A stretch of 64,000 bases of DNA from Chitinophagaceae bacterium (GCA_016719815.1 JADJYK010000006.1:124001-188000); one strand, 5' to 3'; shown: positions 35,261-45,113, counted from the stretch's first letter. The notes: generated from the sequence alone by a model not told the origin. A program made the numbers and translations.

Positions 35261-36379
35261 TCAGTTCCGTTTGTGGTAATTCAGCACTGCCCAGCCATTC
35301 AGCGCCACGGCAAAACCGGCAATGGTAAGCAGTTCATTTTTAATATCGGCAAGGCCGCTGCCTTTAAGCACCACCATCCGCATCACCCGGATGAAGTAAG
35401 TTACCGGATTGGCTTTGGTTACGTTTTTGGCCCATTCGGGCATACTGTCAATAGATGTGTATAATCCGCTCATCAGTACAAAAAGCATCATTAGAAAAAA
35501 AGAAATGAGCATGGCCTGCTGCTGGTTATTGGCATAAGTGGAAATAAGCAGTCCCAACCCAAGCACTGCCAGCAGGTACACAGCGGCAAACACATACACA
35601 GTAGCAATGCTGCCCACCGGCACAATGCCGTAAAAGAAACGGGAAATTAAAAAGCCAACAGTAAACACCACCAGCCCCAATACCCAGAAAGGTATCAGCT
35701 TGCTCATAATAAAATCAAACTTCCGCACCGGTGTTACGTTTATCTGCTCAATGGTGCCAATTTCCTTTTCCTTTACAATGTTGATGGCAGTAAGATTAGA
35801 GCCCACCATAGTAAGCAGCAGCACCAGCATACCCGGCACCATAAAGGCCTTATAGTTCATTAGCGGATTAAACCAGTTGGAGACAGTTACCTCTACCCTT
35901 GTATCAGGACTGAATCGGGGAAACTGTATCCATTCCGTTCTTACCTCACTGTTAAAATCCTGCACAATATTGCGCAGGTAGGCAGCACCCAGCCCGGCCT
36001 TTACGCCGTTAATGGCATTAACCGCCAGAAACAGTTTCGATTCACTTTCCTTTACCAGGTCTTTTTCAAACGAACGGGGAATTTCAAGAATAATATCAGC
36101 CTTATCATGTTCAATCTGCTGCATGGCTTCGGTATAGGAAGCGGTATATTCTGTAAGAATGAAATAGCCCGATGCTGTTACTTTATTGACAAGATTGCGG
36201 GAGTAAGAGGAATGGTCGTGGTCAACCACCGCCAGCTTGATGTTCTTGATTTCATAATCGGCAGCCCAGGGCAATACGGCCAGCTGAATGACCGGCATCA
36301 CAAATATCAGGCGCAGGATAGACGGGTCCCTGAATATCTGCCTGAATTCTTTCTGCAATAAAAACCGTAGTGTCCTCAT
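35261..36379 (-). CDS. ABC-2 type transporter permease
   Basis: A 372-residue permease of the YbhS/YbhR kind: an N-terminal cytoplasmic start LRFLLQKEFRQIFRDPS, one transmembrane segment, a large extracytoplasmic region (about residues 45-165), then five hydrophobic segments with the conserved NIVKEKEIGTIEQINVTPV coupling helix and a late PLNA-like MPEWAKNVTKANPVTYFIRV. It forms the membrane part of the efflux pump with the permease upstream. Its start is preceded by one half of the 178-bp insertion/duplication (36375-36570). Confidence 0.9.
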   Translation of the reverse strand: MRTLRFLLQKEFRQIFRDPSILRLIFVMPVIQLAVLPWAADYEIKNIKLAVVDHDHSSYSRNLVNKVTASGYFILTEYTASYTEAMQQIEHDKADIILEIPRSFEKDLVKESESKLFLAVNAINGVKAGLGAAYLRNIVQDFNSEVRTEWIQFPRFSPDTRVEVTVSNWFNPLMNYKAFMVPGMLVLLLTMVGSNLTAINIVKEKEIGTIEQINVTPVRKFDFIMSKLIPFWVLGLVVFTVGFLISRFFYGIVPVGSIATVYVFAAVYLLAVLGLGLLISTYANNQQQAMLISFFLMMLFVLMSGLYTSIDSMPEWAKNVTKANPVTYFIRVMRMVVLKGSGLADIKNELLTIAGFAVALNGWAVLNYHKRN

Positions 36380-36570
36380 GCTAACCTGATTTGCCCCCAG
36401 CCCCTAAAGGGGGATAGGAAAGTAAAACAATAATTGTTTCTTTGATTGATGCCATGAAAACGGAACGATGAAGAGTGCGACCCCAACGATAAATGCGGGG
36501 CAGGCACAACTGGCGATGCCATGAATTACTAATGCCGGGTAAAAAAAATTCTCTCATGCTAACCTGATTT
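36375..36570. repeat. 160-bp insertion between 18-bp direct repeats
   Basis: The 18-base sequence at 36375-36392 (CTCATGCTAACCTGATTT) recurs at 36553-36570. On the minus strand it is the very end of the upstream permease overlapping the ATG of the downstream permease. The 160 bases between (36393-36552) start with a CCCC/GGGG palindrome (CCCCTAAAGGGG) and contain GATGCCATGAA twice. It looks like a small element that inserted into an original ATGA overlap and duplicated the site, or a local duplication. Confidence 0.75.
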
Positions 36571-37661
36571 TAAAATTTTTGATGGCAAGCCCGAGGAAGA
36601 AAACGAGCATACCTGTTAACACCAGTGTTTCTTTCCATACGGCATGCAGGCCCACTCCTTTTATCATTACCGACCGCACAATAGTGTAATACCATTTGGC
36701 AGGAACGATGTTTGAAACCGTTCGCAGTGGCCAGGGCATATTCTCCACCGGGAACATAAAACCGCTCAGCATTACTGTGGGCAGGAACATGCCCACCAGC
36801 GAAATGAACATGGCCGTTTGCTGCGACTCAGCCTTTGAAGAAATGAGCAAGCCCAATGACAGTGATACCAGTGTGAACAACAGGCTTTCTGCCACCAGCA
36901 GCACCAGGCTGCCATTAATGGGAACATTGAGCACATATACACTCAACAGCAAAATACTGGTGATATTAACAGATGATAACAGAAAATAAGGCACTGCCTT
37001 TGCCATTACTATGCGGAAAGGTTTCATCGGCGATACCAGCGTTACTTCCATCGTCCCCATTTCTTTTTCCCGCACAATGGTGATGGCTGTCATCATGGTG
37101 CACACCAACAGCAGCACCATTGCCATTACTCCCGGCACAAAGTTGTAAGCCCCCTTTAGTTCGGGATTGTACAGCATCCGCATTTCTGGAACGATGGTGT
37201 AAGGCATTTTCCTGTCGTGGGTGATGCGGTTCTGGTAATCCATTATTATGGCCGAGGCATAATTGTTAAGTGTATTGGCCACGTTAGGGTCACTTGCATC
37301 CGCAATCAATTGCACCTGTGCTTTGTTGAAATGCTGCAGATCTTCATTAAAATGCTGCGGAAAAACCACAGCCAGTTTAACCTTTCCCTGTTTGAATATC
37401 GCTTCAATATCTTTTGCCGAGTGGATGGATTTCTCCACTTCAAAATACCGGCTGGCTTCAATCTGTTCCGTAATGGAAATGGTGGCCGCATCTTTGGAAT
37501 TGTCCAGTATGGCCACTTTCGAGTTCTTTACTTCGTTGGTAAGAGGCAAAACCAAAAATGATAATCTGGGCCACAGGCATGGCCAGCAGAATGAACATCG
37601 TCCGCAGATCACGGAAGATGTGATGAAATTCTTTCTTTACAAATGATATAAACTGTTTCAT
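36554..37661 (-). CDS. ABC-2 type transporter permease, frameshifted near the N-terminus
   Basis: The N-terminus MKQFISFVKKEFHHIFRDLR is in one frame (from 37661), and from LTNEVKNSKVAILDN on the protein runs in another to 36554. The shift lies near 37548 (GCC TCT TAC) and is best explained by one extra base, unlike most others in this window. The layout equals the second permease: TM1, a large external loop, TM cluster, coupling helix TIVREKEMGTMEVTLVSPM. Total about 369 residues. The last 18 bases are part of the direct repeat described separately. Confidence 0.88.
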
Positions 37662-37663
37662 TT

Positions 37664-38410
37664 TTAATCAGCTGCCCTGGTCGCCTTTCTCGCCAGTTTT
37701 AAGAACACTTCATCCATTGACGAAGCGTTGAATGTCTTTTTTAATCCCGATGGTGTGTCTAATGCATCAATCCGGCCGTCCACCATAATACTCACCCGGC
37801 TGCAATACTCTGCCTCATCCATATAGTGAGTGGTAACAAAGACTGTAATGCCGGATGCAGCGGCCTGGTATATCAGTTGCCAGAACTCTCTCCTTGTTAC
37901 AGGATCCACTCCTCCTGTGGGTTCATCGAGGAACACCAGTTTGGGTTCGTGAAAGATTGCCACAGAGAATGCCAGCTTCTGTTTCCATCCAAGTGGTAAC
38001 GATTTTACCAATTTATCAGCCTCGCTTTTTAAATGCAGTTGCTGCAGCACCAGTTCTGTTTTATCTTTTATGAACTTGTTGCTTTTGCCATAAATACCTG
38101 CATAGAACTGAATATTCTCACGAATGGTAAGGTCTTCATACAAAGAAAACTTCTGGCTCATGTAACCGATGTTCCTTTTTATCTTTTCATTTTCTTTATA
38201 TACATCAAATCCTGCAACGGTGGCTTTTCCTGATGTGGGTAACGACAGGCCCGACAGCATCCGCATTGCAGTTGTTTTACCGGCACCATTAGCACCAAGG
38301 AAGCCAAAAATCTCTCCCCGGTTTACCTCAAAGCTGATATGGTCAACTGCAGTAAAGCCGCCAAACTTTTTCGTTAGTTTATCTGCTGTTATTACTTTGC
38401 CGCTGTCCAT
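37664..38410 (-). CDS. ABC transporter ATP-binding protein
   Basis: A 248-residue nucleotide-binding domain. Walker A is GANGAGKTT, the signature is SLPLGWKQKLAF (a degenerate C-loop), Walker B LVFLDEPTGGVDP, and the H-loop TTHYMDEAEYCSRV keeps its His. It starts one base after the stop of the companion ATPase, and its stop is 2 bases from the permease. In Escherichia coli YbhF both such domains are fused in one protein; here they are separate genes. Confidence 0.93.
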   Translation of the reverse strand: MDSGKVITADKLTKKFGGFTAVDHISFEVNRGEIFGFLGANGAGKTTAMRMLSGLSLPTSGKATVAGFDVYKENEKIKRNIGYMSQKFSLYEDLTIRENIQFYAGIYGKSNKFIKDKTELVLQQLHLKSEADKLVKSLPLGWKQKLAFSVAIFHEPKLVFLDEPTGGVDPVTRREFWQLIYQAAASGITVFVTTHYMDEAEYCSRVSIMVDGRIDALDTPSGLKKTFNASSMDEVFLKLARKATRAAD

Positions 38411-38411
38411 A

Positions 38412-39318
38412 TTATTGTTTCATTAGTTGCATAAAACAGTCTTCAATATTTGGAGTTGCCTCCTTCAATTCAAATGTGTATCCTTTTGCTGCAGGTAGTG
38501 ATGCAGCCGATCCTCTCGGCCATTTTTCATCACCGCATGGTGATACTCTCCAAAGGGATAAGCATCTTCCACCTGTTCGCACTGCTTCAAATCGTTCAGG
38601 AGGAGCAGCATGTTATCACTCTTCACAGCGAGCATTTTCTTACCAAATGTTTTTACAATTCCCTGTGGCGTATCGATAGATAATATCTTGCCGGATTGCA
38701 GAAGTGCCACCCGGTCGCACATGCCGGCTTCATCCATGTATGGGGTTGATACCAATATGGTAATGCCCTGTTCTTTCAGCCGTTTTAGCATTTCCCAAAA
38801 CTCTTTTCTCGATACCGCATCCACACCGGTAGTAGGCTCATCCAAAAACAAAATAGACGGCCGGTGAATCAATGCGCAGCTTAACGCCAGTTTTTGCTTC
38901 ATACCGCCAGACAATTTTCCTGCCCTCCGGTCTTTAAATGGTTCAATCTGTGAGTAGATATCTTTTACCAGGTCATAATTTTCTTCAATCGTTGTATTAA
39001 ATACCGTGGCAAAAAATTCAAGATTCTCCTGCACGGTTAAATCCTGGTAAAGCGAAAACCGCCCGGCATATAACCCACCCGTTTACGTATGGCTTTAAAA
39101 TCTTTTACCACATCAAATCCATCCACAGTGGCCATTCCTTCATCAGCCAGCAGCAGGGTGGTAAGTATCCTGAATAAAGAAGTTTTCCCTGCTCCATCCG
39201 GCCCGATAATACCGAAGAGTTCGCCGGGCTTTACATCAAAACTTATTCCGTGTAAGGCGGTTACTTCTTTCTTCTTTCCGTAGGTTTTTTTAATATTATT
39301 TACTTCGACAGCGTTCAT
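38412..39318 (-). CDS. ABC transporter ATP-binding protein, frameshifted
   Basis: The ATG at 39318 (MNAVEVNNIKKTYGKKKEV) starts a nucleotide-binding domain with Walker A IIGPDGAGKTS, signature KLSGGMKQKLAL and Walker B ILFLDEPTTGVDA. The H-loop is STPYMDEAGMCDRV, with Pro where the catalytic His stands in its partner. A missing base near 39059 interrupts the Q-loop region (repair: MPGRFSLYQDLTVQENL), and one at 38484-38487 the C-terminus (repair: QQKGYTFELKEATPNIEDC). Length about 303 residues. Confidence 0.9.
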
Positions 39319-39430
39319 GATTGCTATTAGCATTATTTATTGAACCCCTTTGGGGTTCTGGTTCACTTGCATTTTATTTCTCCGGGTTAATACCCGGAGC
39401 CACCAATATGTTGTCCCTACAGAACTTGTA

Positions 39431-40369
39431 TCAGAATTTCACTTCGCCGTACATGCCAATTTTTATATACCCATCATTCTTACCCTTAATCTTTGTGGCA
39501 TACACCAAATTGGCTCTTTCATACTTTGTCTGTATGGTTTTCGGGGTAAACTCTGCCTTATCAGAAATCCATGTAATGATTCCGGGAATCTCCCTGTATT
39601 TATCAGGGCCATCGTCCACTAATACTTTCACTGCCTGCCCCAACTTGATTTGCGTTAGCTGTGAACCGGTAACATAGGCTCTTAGTGTCATGGTGGAGAG
39701 GTCGGCAATCTTGTATAATGCTTTGCCTGCTGTTGTAATTTCTCCCGGCTCGGCGTACTTGGTAATTACAGTACCGGCAATAGGATTAATGATGCTGGCC
39801 TTCTTCAATTGGTCATCTAATTGTGCCACTCTTTTCTGCAAAGGCTTGCCTTCGCTCAGGATACTGCGGTTTTGTGTGGCCACATTATTCTTCTGCACAT
39901 TAATTTGCTGTGCGGTTACATTAATATTCTTTTTTGCTACATCAACTTGCGCCTTAATATCATCAAGTTGCTTGCTTGTAGCGGCATCCATCTTTACAAG
40001 TCTGTCAATTCTTAAATATTCATGCAAAAGATTATCCAATTGTACTTTCTGAACCTCCAACTGGTTTTCCAGCAACTTAATGGCAGGAGACACATCGGCT
40101 GTTTTTTCACTTAGTGCAGCCACACTGGCTTCCACCTGTTCTTTTTGTAATGAGATACTAGCAGCATCTACTGTACCCACAATTGTGTCTTTGGTAAGAG
40201 TCTGCCCTTCTTCCACTGTAAAAATCAATATCTTTCCGGAGAGTTCGGAAGACACAATGACTTCGTTGGCTTCAAATGTGCCGCTTGCATCATATTTGCC
40301 ATTGCCATTTTTGCAGGAAGCAAGTACAGCGATGCTTCCCAAAGTCAATAATTGAAATAGTCTGTTCAT
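39431..40369 (-). CDS. HlyD-family membrane fusion lipoprotein
   Basis: The ATG at 40369 (MNRLFQLLTLGSIAVLASCK) creates a lipobox LASC, so the protein is likely a lipoprotein. A biotinyl-lipoyl-like segment (SGKILIFTVEEGQTLTKDTI) is followed by a long coiled coil (about residues 75-180, with many Gln, Lys and Ala) and the returning half INPIAGTVITKYAEPGEIT, then the beta-barrel. It links the inner-membrane ABC pump with the TolC protein encoded just upstream. Confidence 0.92.
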   Translation of the reverse strand: MNRLFQLLTLGSIAVLASCKNGNGKYDASGTFEANEVIVSSELSGKILIFTVEEGQTLTKDTIVGTVDAASISLQKEQVEASVAALSEKTADVSPAIKLLENQLEVQKVQLDNLLHEYLRIDRLVKMDAATSKQLDDIKAQVDVAKKNINVTAQQINVQKNNVATQNRSILSEGKPLQKRVAQLDDQLKKASIINPIAGTVITKYAEPGEITTAGKALYKIADLSTMTLRAYVTGSQLTQIKLGQAVKVLVDDGPDKYREIPGIITWISDKAEFTPKTIQTKYERANLVYATKIKGKNDGYIKIGMYGEVKF

Positions 40370-40408
40370 ACTTAGCATTTTTATTTCTCCTTTCCGGAGC
40401 AGTTGAAT

Positions 40409-41659
40409 TTATTTTCCTGATATTGTTTGATAATTTATTTGTGCCAGTAACAATTGTACCTGGTGTGTGATAAGTGCCTGTCTTGCCTGATCTTCTGCAT
40501 TTACTTCTTTCAGATAATCATTGGCAGTGATGACACCGTTCTCCAATTGTGCTTTGGCTGCATCGGTAACCGTTTTTCGAAGACTAATGATTTCATTGTC
40601 GGTTGCCACTAACTGCCGAAGCTTATCAATCTCGGCCTGTTGCTGCTGCAGCTGTGTATTGGTATTGAGCAGGAATGTTTCCTTCTGCACTTCCACCATT
40701 TTCTTATTTACAGCTACCTGCTCTTTCTCTTTTTTCTTTGTGTACAATCCGCCCAGTGACCAGTTGAACCGCACCCCGCCGATGTAATAGAAATCAAATT
40801 CATTCTTCAGCATGTTCAATCCCGGACGGCCATAACCACCCTGTGCAAAAAGGCTTGCCCTGGGAAGATTCTTTGCAGTAATCAGTTTATCCTGCTGGCT
40901 GATGAGTTTGTCCTGTTCACTGTAAAGCTTTATTTCCGGGCGGGCTATTTCATTTGTAACAAAAGTTACTACTTCAGGTTTAGCCAATTGAGTTATTTCG
41001 GTAAGTGTTTGTCCGATAAAAAGCCCTAGGGCATCAATCAATCCTTTACGGGATACTTTCAGTTCTATATTCCTTTGTTCTGCTTTCAGCAATTCGGCTT
41101 TCAGCATGTTCAGGTTGGAGCGAAAGGCTGTACCGTTCTGTACTTGTGCTTCCACTCTTTTTATTCCGGTCTGAATATCGTTTTTCATCAATTGTACCTG
41201 CTTTACCTGTTCATCGAGGTATAGCACACTTAAATAAAGCTGGTTTACTCTCTCCTTCAGTTTGTATAACTCCACTTCCACTTTTTGCTCTTCAACAGAT
41301 GCGTTGAGCTGCTGCAATGCCTTTTGCTCTTTGGTAAGTCCGCCGTCATACACCAACTGACTTACATCGGCCACTAATTTATACTGGTCTTTATTGGGCG
41401 GTTCGATACTGATTCCAGGTACAGGAATAGACACTTTGGTAACATCACTCTGGTAAGTGGCCTGTCCGCTGATGTTTACCTGTGGCAAAAATCCCTTTTG
41501 CAGGTTTTCGATGCTGATAGCAGCCGTTTGCCTTACAAGGTCTTTCTGTTTTACGGCAGGAAAATTCGTCTTTGCCATTTCCTGTACCTGCGGTAAGGTA
41601 TACGTCTGTGCAGCAGCATAACAAGGCATTAATAGCAGGAAATAAAATAGTTTTCTCAT
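40409..41659 (-). CDS. TolC-family outer membrane efflux protein
   Basis: A 416-residue protein with a signal peptide (MRKLFYFLLLMPCYAAAQ) and two OEP-type repeats: FLPQVNISGQATYQSD near the beginning and LPRASLFAQGGYGRPGLN near residue 260, each followed by long helices rich in Gln, Leu and Lys. It would form the trimeric channel through the outer membrane for the ABC-HlyD pump. It starts 71 bases after the TetR gene. Confidence 0.93.
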   Translation of the reverse strand: MRKLFYFLLLMPCYAAAQTYTLPQVQEMAKTNFPAVKQKDLVRQTAAISIENLQKGFLPQVNISGQATYQSDVTKVSIPVPGISIEPPNKDQYKLVADVSQLVYDGGLTKEQKALQQLNASVEEQKVEVELYKLKERVNQLYLSVLYLDEQVKQVQLMKNDIQTGIKRVEAQVQNGTAFRSNLNMLKAELLKAEQRNIELKVSRKGLIDALGLFIGQTLTEITQLAKPEVVTFVTNEIARPEIKLYSEQDKLISQQDKLITAKNLPRASLFAQGGYGRPGLNMLKNEFDFYYIGGVRFNWSLGGLYTKKKEKEQVAVNKKMVEVQKETFLLNTNTQLQQQQAEIDKLRQLVATDNEIISLRKTVTDAAKAQLENGVITANDYLKEVNAEDQARQALITHQVQLLLAQINYQTISGK

Positions 41660-41730
41660 TCGTTATTTTTTTAACCTCCCCAAACTGCTTCCGGGAGAGG
41701 CATTAAAATTGCTTATTAAATTAACTTTCA

Positions 41731-42348
41731 CTACGATCCTCTTAATGCGGCCATAATAAAAGACGGAATATCCTTCTTTCGTTCTTCCATAAGCAGCCTG
41801 AACTGTTTATCGCTGATACCAATCACCCGCTGAAACATCGGTTTGGCTACAAAAGGAAACACACACATGGACATGATATTCATTATTAGCTGCACAGGTG
41901 AGACAGGCCTGATTTTCTTCTCATTTGCGGCAGCATCCAACTGCTTCACCAGAATACTCACATCTGGTTTTTTTCCGCCCCAGATTTTCTTAAAGAAATC
42001 GTCCGGCTGGTTGTTGATTTCGTTAACTACAAAAAGTGGGATAAACGGGTTGGCAAGCATCTTATCAATATACTCAGAACAAAAGGCCGGGATCTTTTCT
42101 TCCAATGGTAAGTCGCTGGTAAAAATGGCATTCACACGGGGCAGAAAGGACTGCATGGTTTCCACAAGTATCGTTTCAAATAATTTATCCTTACTCCGGA
42201 AGTAATAGTGCAGTAATGCTTTGTTGATGCCGGCCTCATTGGCAATCTCCTGCATGCGGGCACCGGCCAGGCCATTGGTAATAAAAACCTTACGGGCAGC
42301 AGTGAGTATTTTTTCCTCGGTGGAAGTATCAGTCTTTATCTTAACCAT
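41731..42348 (-). CDS. TetR/AcrR-family regulator of the efflux operon
   Basis: A 205-residue protein with the N-terminal helix-turn-helix ILTAARKVFITNGLAGARMQ and INKALLHYYFRSKDKLFETI (about residues 14-60), and a ligand-binding helical C-terminal domain ending PSFIMAALRGS. It is the first gene of the seven-gene minus-strand unit and probably represses itself and the pump through the palindrome at 42367-42382. The inducer is unknown. Confidence 0.93.
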   Translation of the reverse strand: MVKIKTDTSTEEKILTAARKVFITNGLAGARMQEIANEAGINKALLHYYFRSKDKLFETILVETMQSFLPRVNAIFTSDLPLEEKIPAFCSEYIDKMLANPFIPLFVVNEINNQPDDFFKKIWGGKKPDVSILVKQLDAAANEKKIRPVSPVQLIMNIMSMCVFPFVAKPMFQRVIGISDKQFRLLMEERKKDIPSFIMAALRGS

Positions 42349-42366
42349 ATAATTTAACTAATAAAT

Positions 42367-42382
42367 TTAACCAAATGGTTAA
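42367..42382. promoter_or_regulatory. Probable TetR operator
   Basis: TTAACC (42367-42372) and GGTTAA (42377-42382) form an inverted repeat with a 4-base spacer, 19 bases upstream of the tetR start codon. ACCAAATGGTT-like palindromes are typical TetR-family operators. Autoregulation is an inference from position. Confidence 0.55.
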
Positions 42383-42482
42383 TAAAGGTAAAAAAACATT
42401 GCAATGCGGCAAATTTTATTTTGCCGGTCCTTTCAGCACATACAAAGTGTCACAATCCTGGCGCTGGAGTAAACAGAAAAAC

Positions 42483-42508
42483 AAAAACCCCGGCCAATTG
42501 CCGGGGTT
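42483..42508 (-). terminator. Terminator of the efp-accB-accC unit
   Basis: CCCCGGC (42488-42494) and GCCGGGG (42500-42506) form a G/C-rich stem; on the minus strand it is followed by T5. It lies just after the accC stop. Confidence 0.75.
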
Positions 42509-42530
42509 AGTATCATTAACCTTCAAATAT

Positions 42531-43865
42531 TTATTTCATCCTGAAGTTTTCCATAAACTTGGTATTGAATGTACCATTACGGAAGCGTTCATCCTGCATT
42601 AGTTGCAGGTGGAACGGAATAGTTGTGGCCACACCTTCGATTACATATTCGCTCAATGCCCTGTACATGGTGTCAATAGCCTCGCTTCTTGTACGGGCTG
42701 TTGCAATCAATTTTCCAATTAAAGAGTCATAATAAGGCGGAATAACATAACCGGCATAAGCATGACTGTCAACCCGTACACCATGACCACCGGGAGTGTG
42801 CAGTACAGTAATCTTGCCGGGAGATGGCCTGAAATCATTGTACGGATCTTCGGCATTTATCCTGCATTCTATAGAGTACATCTGTGGGATATAGTCCTGA
42901 CCACTAATCCTTTCACCTGCAGCTATTTTTATCTGCTCCTTTATAAGGTCGAAGTTGATAACTTCCTCTGTAACGGGATGCTCTACCTGAATGCGGGTAT
43001 TCATCTCCATGAAGTAGAAATCATGGTTTTTATCCACCAGGAATTCAATAGTACCCACACTTTCGTAATTAATGGCCGCAGCTGCCCTTTTGGCGGCTTC
43101 ACCCATTTTTATCCTTAGTTCATCATACAGGAAAGGCGAAGGTGCCTCTTCCACCAGTTTCTGGTGACGGCGCTGTATTGAGCAATCTCTCTCACTCAGA
43201 TGGCATACATTACCAAACTGGTCGCCAGCCACCTGAAATTCGATATGATGGGGATCTTCCACGAATTTCTCCATATAAATGCCATCATTATGGAACGCAG
43301 CGGCGGCTTCTATTTTTGCAGCATGATAGGCATCTATCATTGCAGATTCTTCCCGCACAACCCGCATACCTTTTCCGCCACCTGCTGTGGCTTTTAGCAT
43401 GACCGGGTACCCAACTTCTTTTGCCACGTTAATTGCATCCTCATCTGTATGTAATATTTCATGACTGCCGGGAATAACAGGTACACCGGCCCTTATCATT
43501 GTTTCTTTAGCGGTGACCTTATCCCCCATTGCGGTTATCATATCCGGTGTGGGGCCAATAAATTTTATTCCATGCTCGTCACAGATATGAGAAAACTTGG
43601 CATTTTCGGCGAGGAAGCCATAACCTGGATGAATGGCATCAGCATTGGTAATTTCAGCTGCTGCCATCAGGTTAGGAATGTTTAAATACGATTCAGTGCT
43701 TTTGGGGCCGCCAATGCAAACCGCTTCATCTGCAAATTTTACGTGGAGGCTATCCCTGTCTGCCGTAGAATACACTGCCACAGTCTTTATTCCCATCTCA
43801 CGGCAGGTCCGAATTACCCGCAAGGCAATTTCGCCTCTGTTTGCTATCAGAACTTTTTTGAACAC
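42531..43865 (-). CDS. accC: Acetyl-CoA carboxylase, biotin carboxylase subunit
   Basis: A 444-residue ATP-grasp enzyme: N-terminal FKKVLIANRGEIALRVIRTC, ATP-binding glycine loop KATAGGGGKGMRVV-like (KATAGGGKGMRVV), HIEFQVAGDQFGNVCHLSERDCSIQ, catalytic EMNTRIQVEHPVTEEV and ECRINAEDP. It carboxylates the biotin on AccB with bicarbonate and ATP for malonyl-CoA synthesis. Gene order efp-accB-accC is common in Bacteroidota. Confidence 0.97.
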   Translation of the reverse strand: MFKKVLIANRGEIALRVIRTCREMGIKTVAVYSTADRDSLHVKFADEAVCIGGPKSTESYLNIPNLMAAAEITNADAIHPGYGFLAENAKFSHICDEHGIKFIGPTPDMITAMGDKVTAKETMIRAGVPVIPGSHEILHTDEDAINVAKEVGYPVMLKATAGGGKGMRVVREESAMIDAYHAAKIEAAAAFHNDGIYMEKFVEDPHHIEFQVAGDQFGNVCHLSERDCSIQRRHQKLVEEAPSPFLYDELRIKMGEAAKRAAAAINYESVGTIEFLVDKNHDFYFMEMNTRIQVEHPVTEEVINFDLIKEQIKIAAGERISGQDYIPQMYSIECRINAEDPYNDFRPSPGKITVLHTPGGHGVRVDSHAYAGYVIPPYYDSLIGKLIATARTRSEAIDTMYRALSEYVIEGVATTIPFHLQLMQDERFRNGTFNTKFMENFRMK

Positions 43866-43919
43866 AATTAATAATTAATAATGAATAATTAATAATCCAA
43901 ACAAAAAAACCAGCCTGTA

Positions 43920-44396
43920 TTAAGCCGGTTCTACAAGGAACAGAGGCTGATCATACTCAACAGGAGAAGAATCATCAACCAGCACCTTAACAATTTTGCC
44001 GGATACTTCGCTTTCTATCTCGTTGAATAACTTCATTGCCTCGATGATGCATACAACCTTTCCGGCTGTAACAGAATCGCCTACTTCTACCAGGTTTGGT
44101 TTATCCGGGGAGGAGCGTCGGTAGAATGTGCCTATCATCGGACTTTTTATAGTTACCGTATTTGCGGGTGGTGGTGTGGCTTTGGGTTTCTCCGAAGCCT
44201 CAACATTAGGAGCTGCCGGTGCCGTTAAATGTGCCGGAGCAGCCTGAACCGGAACTACAGGTGCAGAAACCACCTGGGTAATATTTTCTTCTTTTTGCTT
44301 AATGGTAAGTTTGAAATCTTTTTGCTCAACCGTAAACTCACCAATATTGGATTTGTTGATCATCTTGATCAACTCCTGAATCTGTTTAAAGTCCAT
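43920..44396 (-). CDS. accB: Biotin carboxyl carrier protein
   Basis: The ATG at 44396 (MDFKQIQELIKMINKSN) is preferred; the frame extends only to a TTG three codons upstream. An N-terminal helix region is followed by a Pro/Ala-rich linker (about residues 45-85) and the biotinyl domain with the biotin-accepting Lys in IIEAMKLFNEIES. The thumb-bearing MIGTFYRRSSPDKPN segment is present. About 158 residues, normal length. Confidence 0.96.
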   Translation of the reverse strand: MDFKQIQELIKMINKSNIGEFTVEQKDFKLTIKQKEENITQVVSAPVVPVQAAPAHLTAPAAPNVEASEKPKATPPPANTVTIKSPMIGTFYRRSSPDKPNLVEVGDSVTAGKVVCIIEAMKLFNEIESEVSGKIVKVLVDDSSPVEYDQPLFLVEPA

Positions 44397-44449
44397 GTTT
44401 TTCAATTTAATAAATTTTTTACCATTTTTTATTCAAAAAGCGAGGGCGG

Positions 44450-45016
44450 CTATTCTTTTACTCTTTCTACGTATTCGCCTGTTTTGGTATTAATACGGAT
44501 GAGTTCTCCTTCGTTTACAAACAGAGGGACACCAATCGAAGTACCTGTCTCAAGGGTAGCAGGCTTCAGAGTCCTGGTAGCAGTATCACCACGCAGGCCT
44601 GGCTCGGTATAGATAACTTTTAATACAATCTTATCGGGCAATTCAGCCCCAAGCACCTGATCGTTTTCGGTGTTAACCAGCACACCCACTTCCTGACCTT
44701 CTTTTAAATATTGAGGGGCATCGATAGTGCCTTCCTGCAGGGCAATCTGCTCAAAAGTTTCATTATCCATGAAGTTGTACCCGGTGTCATCCTTATAAAG
44801 GAACTGGTAAAACCTTCTTTCCACCCGTACCGGGAAAATAGTATCGCCTGAGTTCCAGGTTTTTCTATTGAGCGATTATTGTCCACCCCTTTCAGTTTGG
44901 CCCACACTTTTGCGGCTGCACGGGCCGTTTTATTTTCACCAAATTCCACTACGGTGTAAAGACTGCCCTCGAGGTTCAATATCATACCACGGCTGATGTC
45001 TGAAGTATTTTGCCAT
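44450..45016 (-). CDS. efp: Elongation factor P, frameshifted twice
   Basis: Domain I (GMILNLEGSLYTVVEFGEN, KVWAKLKGVDNNRSIEK) and domains II-III (VERRFYQFLYKDDTGYNFMD, PGLRGDTATRTLKPATLETG) are in different frames. Adding one A at 44860-44864 gives EKTWNSGDTIFPVRVERRFY, the family sequence. Another one-base loss at 45008-45011 separates a likely ATG at 45016 (MAK-TSDISRGMI) from the rest. Full length about 188 residues. EF-P relieves ribosome stalling at polyproline and is essential or nearly so, which argues that the breaks are artefacts. Confidence 0.93.
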
Positions 45017-45113
45017 TATCTTTTTTGAGGCGGCAAATATAAGGCAGTAGCTCTTCATGGCAAAAGAAGATACCGGACGGATCTAATCAGGTAAAAGATT
45101 TGTTTATTTGCAA

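Noticed and set aside
44450..45016. Programmed frameshifting in efp and other genes
   Set aside because: No slippery heptamer with a downstream structure is conserved among the sites, the shifts are in ordinary homopolymers, and they affect many unrelated genes.
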